In this document: positions 1 to 5,731 of the stretch, in pieces
How the letters are laid out: each line of letters starts with the position of its first letter
How positions within the stretch are numbered: the stretch's first letter is position 1
Assembly (NCBI GenBank): GCA_903957405.1
Contig: CAJBPC010000632.1
Coordinates: 1-5,731 of the forward strand
Source of the DNA: an uncultured bacterium
GTDB taxonomy: Bacteria; Bacteroidota; Bacteroidia; Chitinophagales; Chitinophagaceae
DNA: 5,731 nt
Direction of reading: 5' to 3'
Translations under genes and position numbers: made by a program
Notes under the pieces: generated by a model
Databases searched by the model: none
What the model saw: only the letters and a program-made list of their open reading frames with translations
Told to the model about the DNA's origin: nothing

Positions 1-1
1 C

Positions 2-1141
2 CTTCAGGTCGGCTACAGCATCGATGAAATGGCTACCAGAGCGGAAGGATTCCTGCGGGGCATCGGACTGGTGGAACATTTCGCCCCAACCGTATACATC
101 GTGGCGCACGGCAGCAGCAGTGCAAACAACCCACACCACGGAGCCCATGACTGCGGCGCCTGCAGCGGAAGACCCGGAGCCGTCAATGCCAGGGTTCAGG
201 CATTCATCCTGAACCACAAAGAAGTCAGACGACTCCTTGCCGATCGCGGAATAATGATACCCGATACCACCCAATTCATTGGCGGCATGCACGACACTGC
301 TGCGGATGCGATGCGATATTATGATGAAAAAATACTGTCGGAAGGGCAAATGGCCTCACACCAGTTGCACAAGCGGACATTCGAGAAGGCATTGAACCTG
401 AATGCAAAGGAACGAAGCCGTCGTTTTGCATCGATCAATACCCGGCAGGATCTGCACCAGGTGCGAAAAGCAATCCAAAACCGGTCCGTGTCCCTCTTCG
501 AACCAAGGCCCGAACTCGGTCATGGGACAAACACAATGGCGATCATCGGAAGGCGTCAGATGACGAAGGGGCTTTTCTTGGACAGGAGGGCATTCCTCAA
601 CAGTTATGATCCAACGACAGATCCCGAAGGCAGTATCCTCACGGCTGTCATGCGGCCGATCGGTCTCGTATGCGGAGGCATCAATCTGGAATACTACTTC
701 AGTCGGGTCGATAACGTAAGAATGGGTGCCGGTACAAAACTCCCACACAATGTCATGGGACTTTTCGGTGTGGCCAACAGCAGCGATGGTGACCTTCGCC
801 CCGGACTGCCCTGGCAGATGATTGAGGTGCATGATCCGATTCGGCTGCTGGTCATTGTCGAACATCGGCCTGAAGTCGTACTGAGCGCCATTCAATCATC
901 GCCTGAAGTATTCGAGTGGTACAAGAACCACTGGGTGCATATCGTTGCAGCGGATCCCTACACGTTGAAACTGCATTATTTCAGAGATGGCGGGTTCGTG
1001 GAATACACCCCGATTGCAGATGCCGGATCGATAGGCACCATCCGAAACATGGAGGAGTTCCTGGAATCGGCAAAGGAGATGGAGACCAATCAAATCATTC
1101 ACGCAACAGAAGAGAATCTTCCAGTTCATCTGCTGCATTGA
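2..1141 (+). CDS. dabA: DabA-type inorganic carbon transporter subunit (DUF2309), C-terminal part
   Basis: The frame is open from the left edge, so the true start and N-terminal half lie outside the window; 379 residues are visible. The ATG at 29 is internal, since family-like sequence (GYSIDEMATRAEGFLRGIGL) begins before it. DabA proteins (YbcC, MpsB, UPF0753) are cytoplasmic zinc proteins resembling beta-carbonic anhydrases; with DabB they take up inorganic carbon by energy-coupled conversion of CO2 to bicarbonate. Seen here: the zinc-site segment HGSSSANNPHHGAHDCGAC, with His at visible residue 36 (codon 107-109) and Cys at 51 (codon 152-154). Their spacing of 15 equals that of the reported ligands His524 and Cys539 of Halothiobacillus DabA2. 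Also seen are NARVQAFILN, an INLEYYFSRVDN block near residue 225, GAGTKLPHNVMGLFGV, and GLPWQMIEVHDPIRLLV, all family hallmarks. The other two zinc ligands (Cys and Asp) would lie upstream. The dabB-like gene follows after 46 bp, so co-transcription is likely. The family call is strong; transport activity in this organism is inferred. Confidence 0.93.
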   Translation, partial: LQVGYSIDEMATRAEGFLRGIGLVEHFAPTVYIVAHGSSSANNPHHGAHDCGACSGRPGAVNARVQAFILNHKEVRRLLADRGIMIPDTTQFIGGMHDTAADAMRYYDEKILSEGQMASHQLHKRTFEKALNLNAKERSRRFASINTRQDLHQVRKAIQNRSVSLFEPRPELGHGTNTMAIIGRRQMTKGLFLDRRAFLNSYDPTTDPEGSILTAVMRPIGLVCGGINLEYYFSRVDNVRMGAGTKLPHNVMGLFGVANSSDGDLRPGLPWQMIEVHDPIRLLVIVEHRPEVVLSAIQSSPEVFEWYKNHWVHIVAADPYTLKLHYFRDGGFVEYTPIADAGSIGTIRNMEEFLESAKEMETNQIIHATEENLPVHLLH

Positions 1142-1187
1142 CGGAATGGACCATGATGAAAACACCAACCGTTAACATAACAAGCTC

Positions 1188-3059
1188 ATGAGCCCACTGG
1201 AACAAATGCTCAGCCGGTCGATACTCTTGTTCGTTGCGATACCATTGGCAGCTTTTGGGATGAGCCTGCTATGGAAGAACAAAGATGAAAAACCGATTGC
1301 GGCGATCGTTCTGATGAGCAAGGGGCTATATCTGGCGACCGCATTGACATTTGCCTTGCTTTGGATGGTCGATGGTGCGATAGCCCGGCATTATCATGTC
1401 ATAGACCTATACCGCACATCGGATTTCGTATTTGCCTTCGACCTGTATTATGATGGAATCACGGCAGTCTTCAGCATCGTCGGAGCGATACTTTTCTTTC
1501 TGGTATCGACATTCAGTAAATACTACATGCACCGTGACGAAGGATACAAACGTTTCTTCAATACCATCCTACTTTTCGCACTCGGATACAATATGATCAT
1601 CTTTTCCGGGAATTTCGAGACGATGTTCATAGGATGGGAGATCATCGGCTTATCCTCTTTTCTGCTGATCGCTTTCTATAGAAACAGATACCTTCCGGTG
1701 AAGAATGCCTTCAAGGTCCTCTCCAACTATCGGATCAGCGATGTCGCCCTAATGATGGCGATGTGGATGTTGCATCACTTGACGCATAGAAATATTCGTT
1801 TTGATGAATTTGCGGATCTCGCATCCGGCAACATAAGCAAGTCAGGCATGGTGGCATTCATCGCAGGGATGTTTTTACTGGCCGCCATCGTGAAGTCGGC
1901 ACAGTTCCCATTCAGCAGCTGGCTGCCTCGTGCGATGGAAGGACCCACGAGTTCATCAGCGATATTCTACGGTTCGCTTAGCGTGCATATCGGCGTATTC
2001 CTCCTCCTTCGCACCCATCCTTTCTGGGAATCAATCCCCTGGATGAAATACGCACTGATCTTTTTCGGGGCATTGACAAGCATAACGGCAACACTTACCG
2101 CACGTGTGCAGGCGACGGTCAAAACGCAAATCGCATATTCATCCGCCGCCCAGATAGGACTCATCTTCATAGAGGTCGCACTGGGCTTTCATACACTCGC
2201 CCTTATACACTTTGCAGGCAATGCTTTCCTGCGCACCTATCAGCTGCTTGTATCACCCTCGGTGCTTAACTATCTTGTCCACCAACAGTACTTTCACGAC
2301 CGATCTCCACTCGGCAAGTTCGTTTCCAAATGGAAAGCCACCCTTTATGTGCTCAGCATCCGTGAATGGGAACTCGATGGCATACTGTTCCGCCATGTCT
2401 GGAATCCATTCAAAAGAATCGGCAACCGCCTGCAGCGGATATACCACCCCAGCCTGATGGCATTGTTCCCGCTGAAGGCCATGCTGGCATTTCTTGTCTC
2501 CGGGGCAATACCCGATGATGACAGCTACTCCGGTCAGATATTTGCAGTGATATTCATATCCATTGCATTGAGCCTGCTGCTTTATGCATTCTCGTATCGT
2601 CATTCGGCCATACAGGCATGGAACAATCTGGCCATGGCACATGTCTTCATGATCGCCGGAGTAGAATCGATCAGCACCGAGATACGATTGGCGGAACTTT
2701 ACTTTTATGGAGGCGGGATCCTGGCGGCATACCTAACGGGCATGTATACACTAATTCGCATCAGGTCCATTGACAATGACCTGTCTCTGGCCAGATACCA
2801 TGGATATGTACACACGCACAAGGGATCGGCGTTGATGTTCCTGATATCGGCCATTGCGATGATGGGCTTCCCGATCACGACGGCTTTCATCGGGATAGAT
2901 GTGCTTTTCACATATGTGCAGGCCGATCAGATCCTTCCCGCGGCACTGATGGCCTGCTGCTTCATCTTTTTGGAACTCGCATCTGTCAGGATTTTTCTGC
3001 GGATATTCCTTGGACCCGACAAGAAGCTGTACCACCCGGTGGCATACCGCTCTTCATGA
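1188..3059 (+). CDS. dabB: DabB-type / NuoL-like proton-conducting membrane subunit
   Basis: This 623-residue, very hydrophobic protein has roughly 14-17 predicted membrane segments. It belongs to the proton-conducting transporter family of NuoL, NdhF, MrpA and DabB. Aligned without gaps to remembered E. coli NuoL (offset +7), it keeps the TM5 glutamate (E151 in GWEIIGLSS), D185, the TM7 lysine (K236 in KSAQFPFSSWLPRAMEGPT) and K312 in VKTQIAYSSAAQIG. It has Y261 where NuoL has His254, N345 for His338 and R349 for Lys342. Residues about 356-424 form a long basic, mostly hydrophilic stretch before the last membrane segments. No other complex I or Mrp genes are visible, and a DabA partner lies directly upstream. 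A role as the membrane half of a DAB inorganic-carbon pump is therefore far likelier than respiratory complex I. The ATG at 1188 is the first in-frame start after a stop at 1173; M7 (1206) is an alternative. No clear Shine-Dalgarno sequence is present, and the 46-bp gap to dabA holds no promoter or terminator that I can see. An orphan NuoL-type antiporter is the alternative. Confidence 0.85.
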   Translation: MSPLEQMLSRSILLFVAIPLAAFGMSLLWKNKDEKPIAAIVLMSKGLYLATALTFALLWMVDGAIARHYHVIDLYRTSDFVFAFDLYYDGITAVFSIVGAILFFLVSTFSKYYMHRDEGYKRFFNTILLFALGYNMIIFSGNFETMFIGWEIIGLSSFLLIAFYRNRYLPVKNAFKVLSNYRISDVALMMAMWMLHHLTHRNIRFDEFADLASGNISKSGMVAFIAGMFLLAAIVKSAQFPFSSWLPRAMEGPTSSSAIFYGSLSVHIGVFLLLRTHPFWESIPWMKYALIFFGALTSITATLTARVQATVKTQIAYSSAAQIGLIFIEVALGFHTLALIHFAGNAFLRTYQLLVSPSVLNYLVHQQYFHDRSPLGKFVSKWKATLYVLSIREWELDGILFRHVWNPFKRIGNRLQRIYHPSLMALFPLKAMLAFLVSGAIPDDDSYSGQIFAVIFISIALSLLLYAFSYRHSAIQAWNNLAMAHVFMIAGVESISTEIRLAELYFYGGGILAAYLTGMYTLIRIRSIDNDLSLARYHGYVHTHKGSALMFLISAIAMMGFPITTAFIGIDVLFTYVQADQILPAALMACCFIFLELASVRIFLRIFLGPDKKLYHPVAYRSS

Positions 3060-3066
3060 ACATGTA

Positions 3067-3097
3067 TTCAGGGGATCATCTTCAGGCAAGGGGATCA
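3067..3097. repeat. Imperfect short direct repeat at the convergent dabB/GH3 junction
   Basis: TTCAGGGGATCA (3067-3078) recurs as TTCAGGCAAGGGGATCA (3081-3097), the second copy carrying three extra bases. The second copy contains the GH3 stop codon and last codons. The first lies in the 22-bp gap between the two convergent stop codons. It looks like a small local duplication. No hairpin with a T-tract is present, so no terminator can be called in this gap. Confidence 0.35.
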
Positions 3098-4629
3098 GGG
3101 GCATTGTCGTCCAACGGGCGTTCTTGTTGAATCTTCAGGATCTCTTCTATGTACTGCCGGTGATTGGCGAGCCGAGGCACTTTGTGTTGTCCGCCGAGCT
3201 TGTCCTTTGATTTCAGCCAACGGTTGAAAATGCCCATTGGAAGCGGGCGGACTACAGGCATGCGCAAGGCGATGTCTTTATAGCGCTTTGCTTCGTAATC
3301 ACTGTTGAGGCTCTTCAGTGCGGTGTCCAGTAAATTTGTGAATGACGCCAGATCCTCCGGAGGCTTATCGAATTCTATGAGCCATTCATGACATCCGTTG
3401 GCATCATCGCTGAAATAAACGGGGCCCGCGGAATAATCGCGCACGATTGCACCGGTCTGTTGGCAAGCTATGGCTATTGCCTTATCCGAATTGTCGACGA
3501 TCAGTTCTTCGCCGAAAGCGTTTATGAAATGTTTCAGCCTTCCGCTGACGCGGATGCGGAAAGGGTCACGACTGGTGAACTGGATCGTATCTCCGATCAG
3601 GTAACGCCATAAACCTCCATTGGTGCTAATGACCAACGCGTAGTTTCGACCCATCTCCACATCATCAAGACCGATCGTTTGCGGATCTTCCTTGCCATAT
3701 TCCTCCACAGGCATGAACTCCATGAAAATACCATGGTCCATGAAAAGCAGCATGCCATCATCTTTCGGGTTCCCCTGGGCGGCGAAAAAACCTTCACTCG
3801 CATTGTACATCTCGAGATAGTGGATATCACCACCGATGAGTTTGCGAAACTGATCCCGGTAAGGGACGAACGATACGCCCCCATGCAGATAGAGTTCAAG
3901 ATTCGGCCATACTTCAAGCATATTCGACTTTCCGGTAAGCTCCAATATCCGCTGGAAGAGCACCAAGGTCCAGGTAGGCACCCCGGAAATGGAAGTCACA
4001 TTTTCATGGATAGTATTCGCTGCAAGCTTTTCGATCTTGGACTCCCATTCGTCCATCAATGCGATGCTGAGTTCCGGCGTGCGGATCCAGTTTCCGTAGA
4101 AAGGCGTATTCTGCAACAGTACAGCACTGAGATCGCCGAAATGCGCATCTTCGTTGTGCTGATCGATGCTGTGGCTGCCCCCGATGATCAACCCTTTGCC
4201 TGTTAAGAGGTCAGAATCAGGATTGCAGTGGTAATACATGGTGAGGACATCTTTTGCAGCCTTGAAATGGGTGTCCTCCAAGCTTTCCTGACTTACGGGT
4301 ATGAACTTGCTTTTATCGGAAGTCGTACCGCTGCTCTTTGCAAACCAATTGATGGGGGTATTCCACAAGATCTGTTGCTCACCATTCAGGATCCTCTCAA
4401 TGTAAGGCTTGAGGTCGTCGTATTCGTGGATGGGGACAGCATCTTTGAAGGCTTTGATGGAGAAAAGACTTGAGAAATGATACCGACGCCCGAATTCTGT
4501 GTACTGTGCCGCGGTAACGAGGTCCTGAAGAACCTCACGCTGGGCTGCAATCGGATTGGATATCACGGATTCTATACGCCACATGCGCGACCTGGCAAGA
4601 CTTGATATGGCAGGACTGAGCAGTTTCAT
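3082..4629 (-). CDS. GH3-family acyl-adenylate-forming ligase, substrate unknown
   Basis: This 515-residue protein belongs to the GH3 family of ATP-dependent acyl-acid amido synthetases (ANL superfamily), best known from plants, where they join jasmonate, auxin or benzoates to amino acids. The nucleotide-binding motifs are visible in order: a phosphate-binding loop KSSGTTSDKSKF (98-109), YNASE (275-279, matching the plant motif around the Ser-Glu pair) and YLIGD (343-347). A GRLKHFINAFGEELIV segment (363-378) leads into the mobile C-terminal lobe. GGQHKVPRL (479-487) supplies a probable catalytic lysine at K483, comparable to the plant KTPR motif. Length and motif order fit a complete, active bacterial member. 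No signal peptide or membrane segment is evident, so it should be cytoplasmic. It starts 37 bp after the lptB stop on the same strand with no visible promoter between, so it is probably in the lptB operon. The substrate cannot be read from sequence; the bacterial homologues I know of are mostly uncharacterised. No strong ribosome binding site precedes the ATG. Confidence 0.9.
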   Translation of the reverse strand: MKLLSPAISSLARSRMWRIESVISNPIAAQREVLQDLVTAAQYTEFGRRYHFSSLFSIKAFKDAVPIHEYDDLKPYIERILNGEQQILWNTPINWFAKSSGTTSDKSKFIPVSQESLEDTHFKAAKDVLTMYYHCNPDSDLLTGKGLIIGGSHSIDQHNEDAHFGDLSAVLLQNTPFYGNWIRTPELSIALMDEWESKIEKLAANTIHENVTSISGVPTWTLVLFQRILELTGKSNMLEVWPNLELYLHGGVSFVPYRDQFRKLIGGDIHYLEMYNASEGFFAAQGNPKDDGMLLFMDHGIFMEFMPVEEYGKEDPQTIGLDDVEMGRNYALVISTNGGLWRYLIGDTIQFTSRDPFRIRVSGRLKHFINAFGEELIVDNSDKAIAIACQQTGAIVRDYSAGPVYFSDDANGCHEWLIEFDKPPEDLASFTNLLDTALKSLNSDYEAKRYKDIALRMPVVRPLPMGIFNRWLKSKDKLGGQHKVPRLANHRQYIEEILKIQQERPLDDNAPDPLA

Positions 4630-4666
4630 CTGAAACTAGGATGATTTTCAATACTTTGTAGAACTA

Positions 4667-5443
4667 TTATGGATTTCGACTGTCCATTTTGGCTTCCTCG
4701 TGAAGATAGTCTTTTCTTTTGAGTTCAAAATTCCGCCCAAGGTAGAGATTGCGTACCTGCTCATCGTCCGCGAGCTCTTCTGCTGTTCCGTGCTTGAAGA
4801 TGCCTCCTTCAATCAACAGATAAGCCCTGTCGCATATCGAAAGCGTCTCGTTGACGTTGTGATCCGTGATGAGGATGCCAATATTCCTGAACTTAAGCCT
4901 CGCCACAACCGACTGTATGTCTTCTACCGCGATCGGATCGACTCCGGCAAAAGGTTCGTCAAGCAGGATGAACTTAGGGTCTACTGCGAGAGCCCTGGCG
5001 ATCTCGGTACGGCGCCTTTCTCCGCCACTCAGTGAATCTCCATTATTCTTCCTGACATGTGTGAGCCGGAATTCCTGCAGAAGTTCTTCGAGTTTGTTTT
5101 TCTGTTGCTGACGGCTGAGTTTTGTCATCTCCAGTACGGCAGAGATATTATCCTCGACCGTCAGCTTGCGGAAGACAGAAGCCTCCTGCGGAAGATATCC
5201 GATTCCCATCTGAGCCCGCTTGTACATCGGAAGATCTGTGATGTTCCGGTCATTCAGAAACACTTGACCCTCATCCGGCTTTATCAGTCCAACAACCATG
5301 TAGAACGTCGTGGTCTTTCCTGCACCATTGGGACCCAGCAAACCAACGATCTCTCCCTGTCGTACTTCTACGGATACGTGGTTGACAACGGTCCGGTTCC
5401 GGTACTTTTTGACCAGCTCTTTAGTATGTATGATGAGGCTCAT
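4667..5443 (-). CDS. lptB: LPS export ABC transporter ATP-binding protein LptB
   Basis: This 258-residue ABC ATPase is the energy-providing subunit of the LptB2FG complex, which extracts lipopolysaccharide from the inner membrane and drives it across the LptC/A/D bridge to the outer membrane. All ATPase motifs are intact: Walker A GPNGAGKTT (37-45), Q-loop YLPQEASVF with Q86, signature LSGGE (138-142), Walker B FILLDEP with E163, D-loop GVDP, and H-loop H195 in TDHNVNET. F91-R92 after the Q-loop match E. coli F90-R91, which lie in the surface groove contacting LptF/G. The NVNETLSICDRAYLL and NLYLGRNFEL segments are specific to LptB rather than to LivF/LivG relatives. It carries about 17 more C-terminal residues than the roughly 241-residue E. 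coli protein; this tail is charged and hydrophilic. The other lpt genes are not in the window. It appears to be the first gene of a two-gene unit with GH3, transcribed away from metF. Confidence 0.95.
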   Translation of the reverse strand: MSLIIHTKELVKKYRNRTVVNHVSVEVRQGEIVGLLGPNGAGKTTTFYMVVGLIKPDEGQVFLNDRNITDLPMYKRAQMGIGYLPQEASVFRKLTVEDNISAVLEMTKLSRQQQKNKLEELLQEFRLTHVRKNNGDSLSGGERRRTEIARALAVDPKFILLDEPFAGVDPIAVEDIQSVVARLKFRNIGILITDHNVNETLSICDRAYLLIEGGIFKHGTAEELADDEQVRNLYLGRNFELKRKDYLHEEAKMDSRNP

Positions 5444-5461
5444 CCGAATCAGCTACTTTTC

Positions 5462-5479
5462 CGGGGCGACACCACCCCG
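5462..5479. repeat. Small GC-rich inverted repeat in the lptB leader
   Basis: The arms CGGGG (5462-5466) and CCCCG (5475-5479) are perfectly complementary around an 8-base loop. If the proposed lptB promoter is right, the stem-loop would sit at or very near the 5' end of the lptB mRNA, about 18 bases before the start codon. A 5-bp stem is short, so it may be chance. There is no T-tract that would make it a terminator. Confidence 0.3.
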
Positions 5480-5481
5480 TA

Positions 5482-5489
5482 CAAAATTA
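5482..5489 (-). promoter_or_regulatory. Candidate Bacteroidota -7 element for lptB-GH3
   Basis: On the - strand this reads TAATTTTG, a full match to the Bacteroidota housekeeping -7 consensus TAnnTTTG. It lies about 39 bases upstream of the lptB ATG and would put the transcript start near 5477. No convincing TTTG -33 element is seen about 20 bases further upstream, so the call rests on one element. Confidence 0.45.
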
Positions 5490-5520
5490 AGCAACTCATC
5501 CCGCTTTGCCGCATGCCGAC

Positions 5521-5535
5521 GGATTAAAGGAATCC
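5521..5535. repeat. Perfect inverted repeat GGATT-N5-AATCC between divergent promoters
   Basis: Perfect 5-bp arms (5521-5525 and 5531-5535) flank the spacer AAAGG. The repeat lies roughly midway between the two proposed promoters, about 20 bases upstream of the metF -33 element and about 50 bases upstream of the predicted lptB start site. The position would suit a regulator binding site, but arms this short can occur by chance and no regulator is identified. Confidence 0.3.
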
Positions 5536-5554
5536 TGCAGTCAATGAACTCGTA

Positions 5555-5587
5555 TTTGCATATAGCGATGAACTTCGCTTATTTTTG
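5555..5587 (+). promoter_or_regulatory. Candidate Bacteroidota promoter for metF
   Basis: A TTTG -33 element (5555-5558) and a full-consensus -7 element TATTTTTG (5580-5587) are separated by 21 bases, within the range described for Bacteroidota housekeeping promoters. Transcription would start near 5592, giving a leader of about 18 bases before the metF ATG. That is too short for a riboswitch, so none is proposed. Confidence 0.6.
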
Positions 5588-5610
5588 TACCCTTCATTAA
5601 CATTTCACCA

Positions 5611-5731
5611 ATGAAAGTCATCGACCATATCAACAAGGCCAAGGAAACGCTCATATCCTTTGAGATCCTGCCACCGCTGAAAGGGAAAACCATCAGTTCC
5701 ATCTACACCCATCTTGATCCTTTGATGGAAA
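5611..5731 (+). CDS. metF: Methylenetetrahydrofolate reductase, N-terminal fragment
   Basis: Forty codons are visible from the ATG at 5611; the frame is still open at the right edge. The start MKVIDHINKAKETLISFEIL, followed by PPLKGKTISSIYTHLDPLME, is the typical N-terminus of Bacteroidota MetF. The SFEILPP segment corresponds to the conserved SFEFFPP of the family. E18 in that segment matches the glutamate (Glu28 in E. coli) that takes part in catalysis. The enzyme is a flavoprotein that reduces 5,10-methylenetetrahydrofolate to 5-methyltetrahydrofolate for methionine synthesis. A good promoter lies just upstream. The rest of the FAD-binding barrel is outside the window, so integrity cannot be judged. 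Divergent transcription from lptB does not imply a functional link. Confidence 0.88.
   Translation, partial: MKVIDHINKAKETLISFEILPPLKGKTISSIYTHLDPLME

Noticed and set aside
356..895. 179-codon open frame on the - strand inside dabA
   Set aside because: It lies wholly opposite recognisable DabA sequence, resembles no family I know, and is best explained as an antisense shadow.
1142..1187. Internal promoter or small gene between dabA and dabB
   Set aside because: The gap is only 46 bp, with no TAnnTTTG match and only trivial start codons that lead nowhere.
1188..3059. dabB as the NuoL subunit of respiratory complex I
   Set aside because: No other nuo genes flank it, a DabA partner is directly upstream, and central NuoL residues are replaced.
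3060..3081. Shared bidirectional terminator between dabB and GH3
   Set aside because: No inverted repeat of useful length and no T-tract is present.
3679..4206. 175-codon open frame on the + strand opposite the GH3 gene
   Set aside because: The - strand carries clear GH3 motifs throughout this interval; the + frame has no recognisable motif.
5057..5527. 156-codon + strand open frame opposite the 5' end of lptB
   Set aside because: It is antisense to the LptB Walker A and Q-loop region and its product looks like no known protein.
5453..5578. 41-codon open stretch on the - strand just upstream of lptB, ending in a protein-like LLNFVRGGVAPEK
   Set aside because: It has no ATG or GTG start, its only TTG is near the end, and it overlaps the metF promoter. 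An open stretch of this length is not rare by chance.

Overview
The window looks like a piece of a Bacteroidota chromosome of intermediate G+C. Three things suggest this: two close matches to the Bacteroidota sigma factor -7 consensus TAnnTTTG in the one sizeable intergenic region, start codons that lack strong Shine-Dalgarno sequences, and the protein types present (a bacterial GH3-family ligase, an LptB with a YLPQE Q-loop, and a MetF beginning MKVIDHI). The exact family cannot be resolved from this stretch.

Left half, + strand (about 2-3059): the C-terminal part of a DabA-type protein (DUF2309/UPF0753/YbcC/MpsB family) is followed 46 bp later by a complete DabB-type, NuoL-like proton-conducting membrane subunit. 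Together they should form a two-part inorganic-carbon (CO2/bicarbonate) uptake system: a zinc-dependent, beta-carbonic-anhydrase-like cytoplasmic subunit coupled to a cation-conducting membrane subunit. The retained His and Cys of the DabA zinc site are 15 residues apart, as reported for the characterised protein. The gene order (dabA before dabB) is the reverse of the ndhF-ybcC / mpsA-mpsB order I know.

Middle and right, - strand (3082-5443): a probable two-gene operon, read from right to left. It has lptB, the ATPase of the lipopolysaccharide exporter, then a GH3-family adenylate-forming acyl-amino acid ligase of unknown substrate. The GH3 gene converges on dabB with only 22 bp between the stop codons and no visible terminator hairpin.

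Right end: a 167-bp divergent intergenic region (5444-5610) holds candidate promoters for both directions and two small inverted repeats. The first 40 codons of metF (methylenetetrahydrofolate reductase, + strand) then run off the end of the window.

No RNA genes, CRISPR arrays, insertion sequences, phage genes or integration scars were seen. The part least explained by textbook examples is the dabA-dabB module: its order, its altered NuoL-type channel residues, and a long hydrophilic insertion in DabB.
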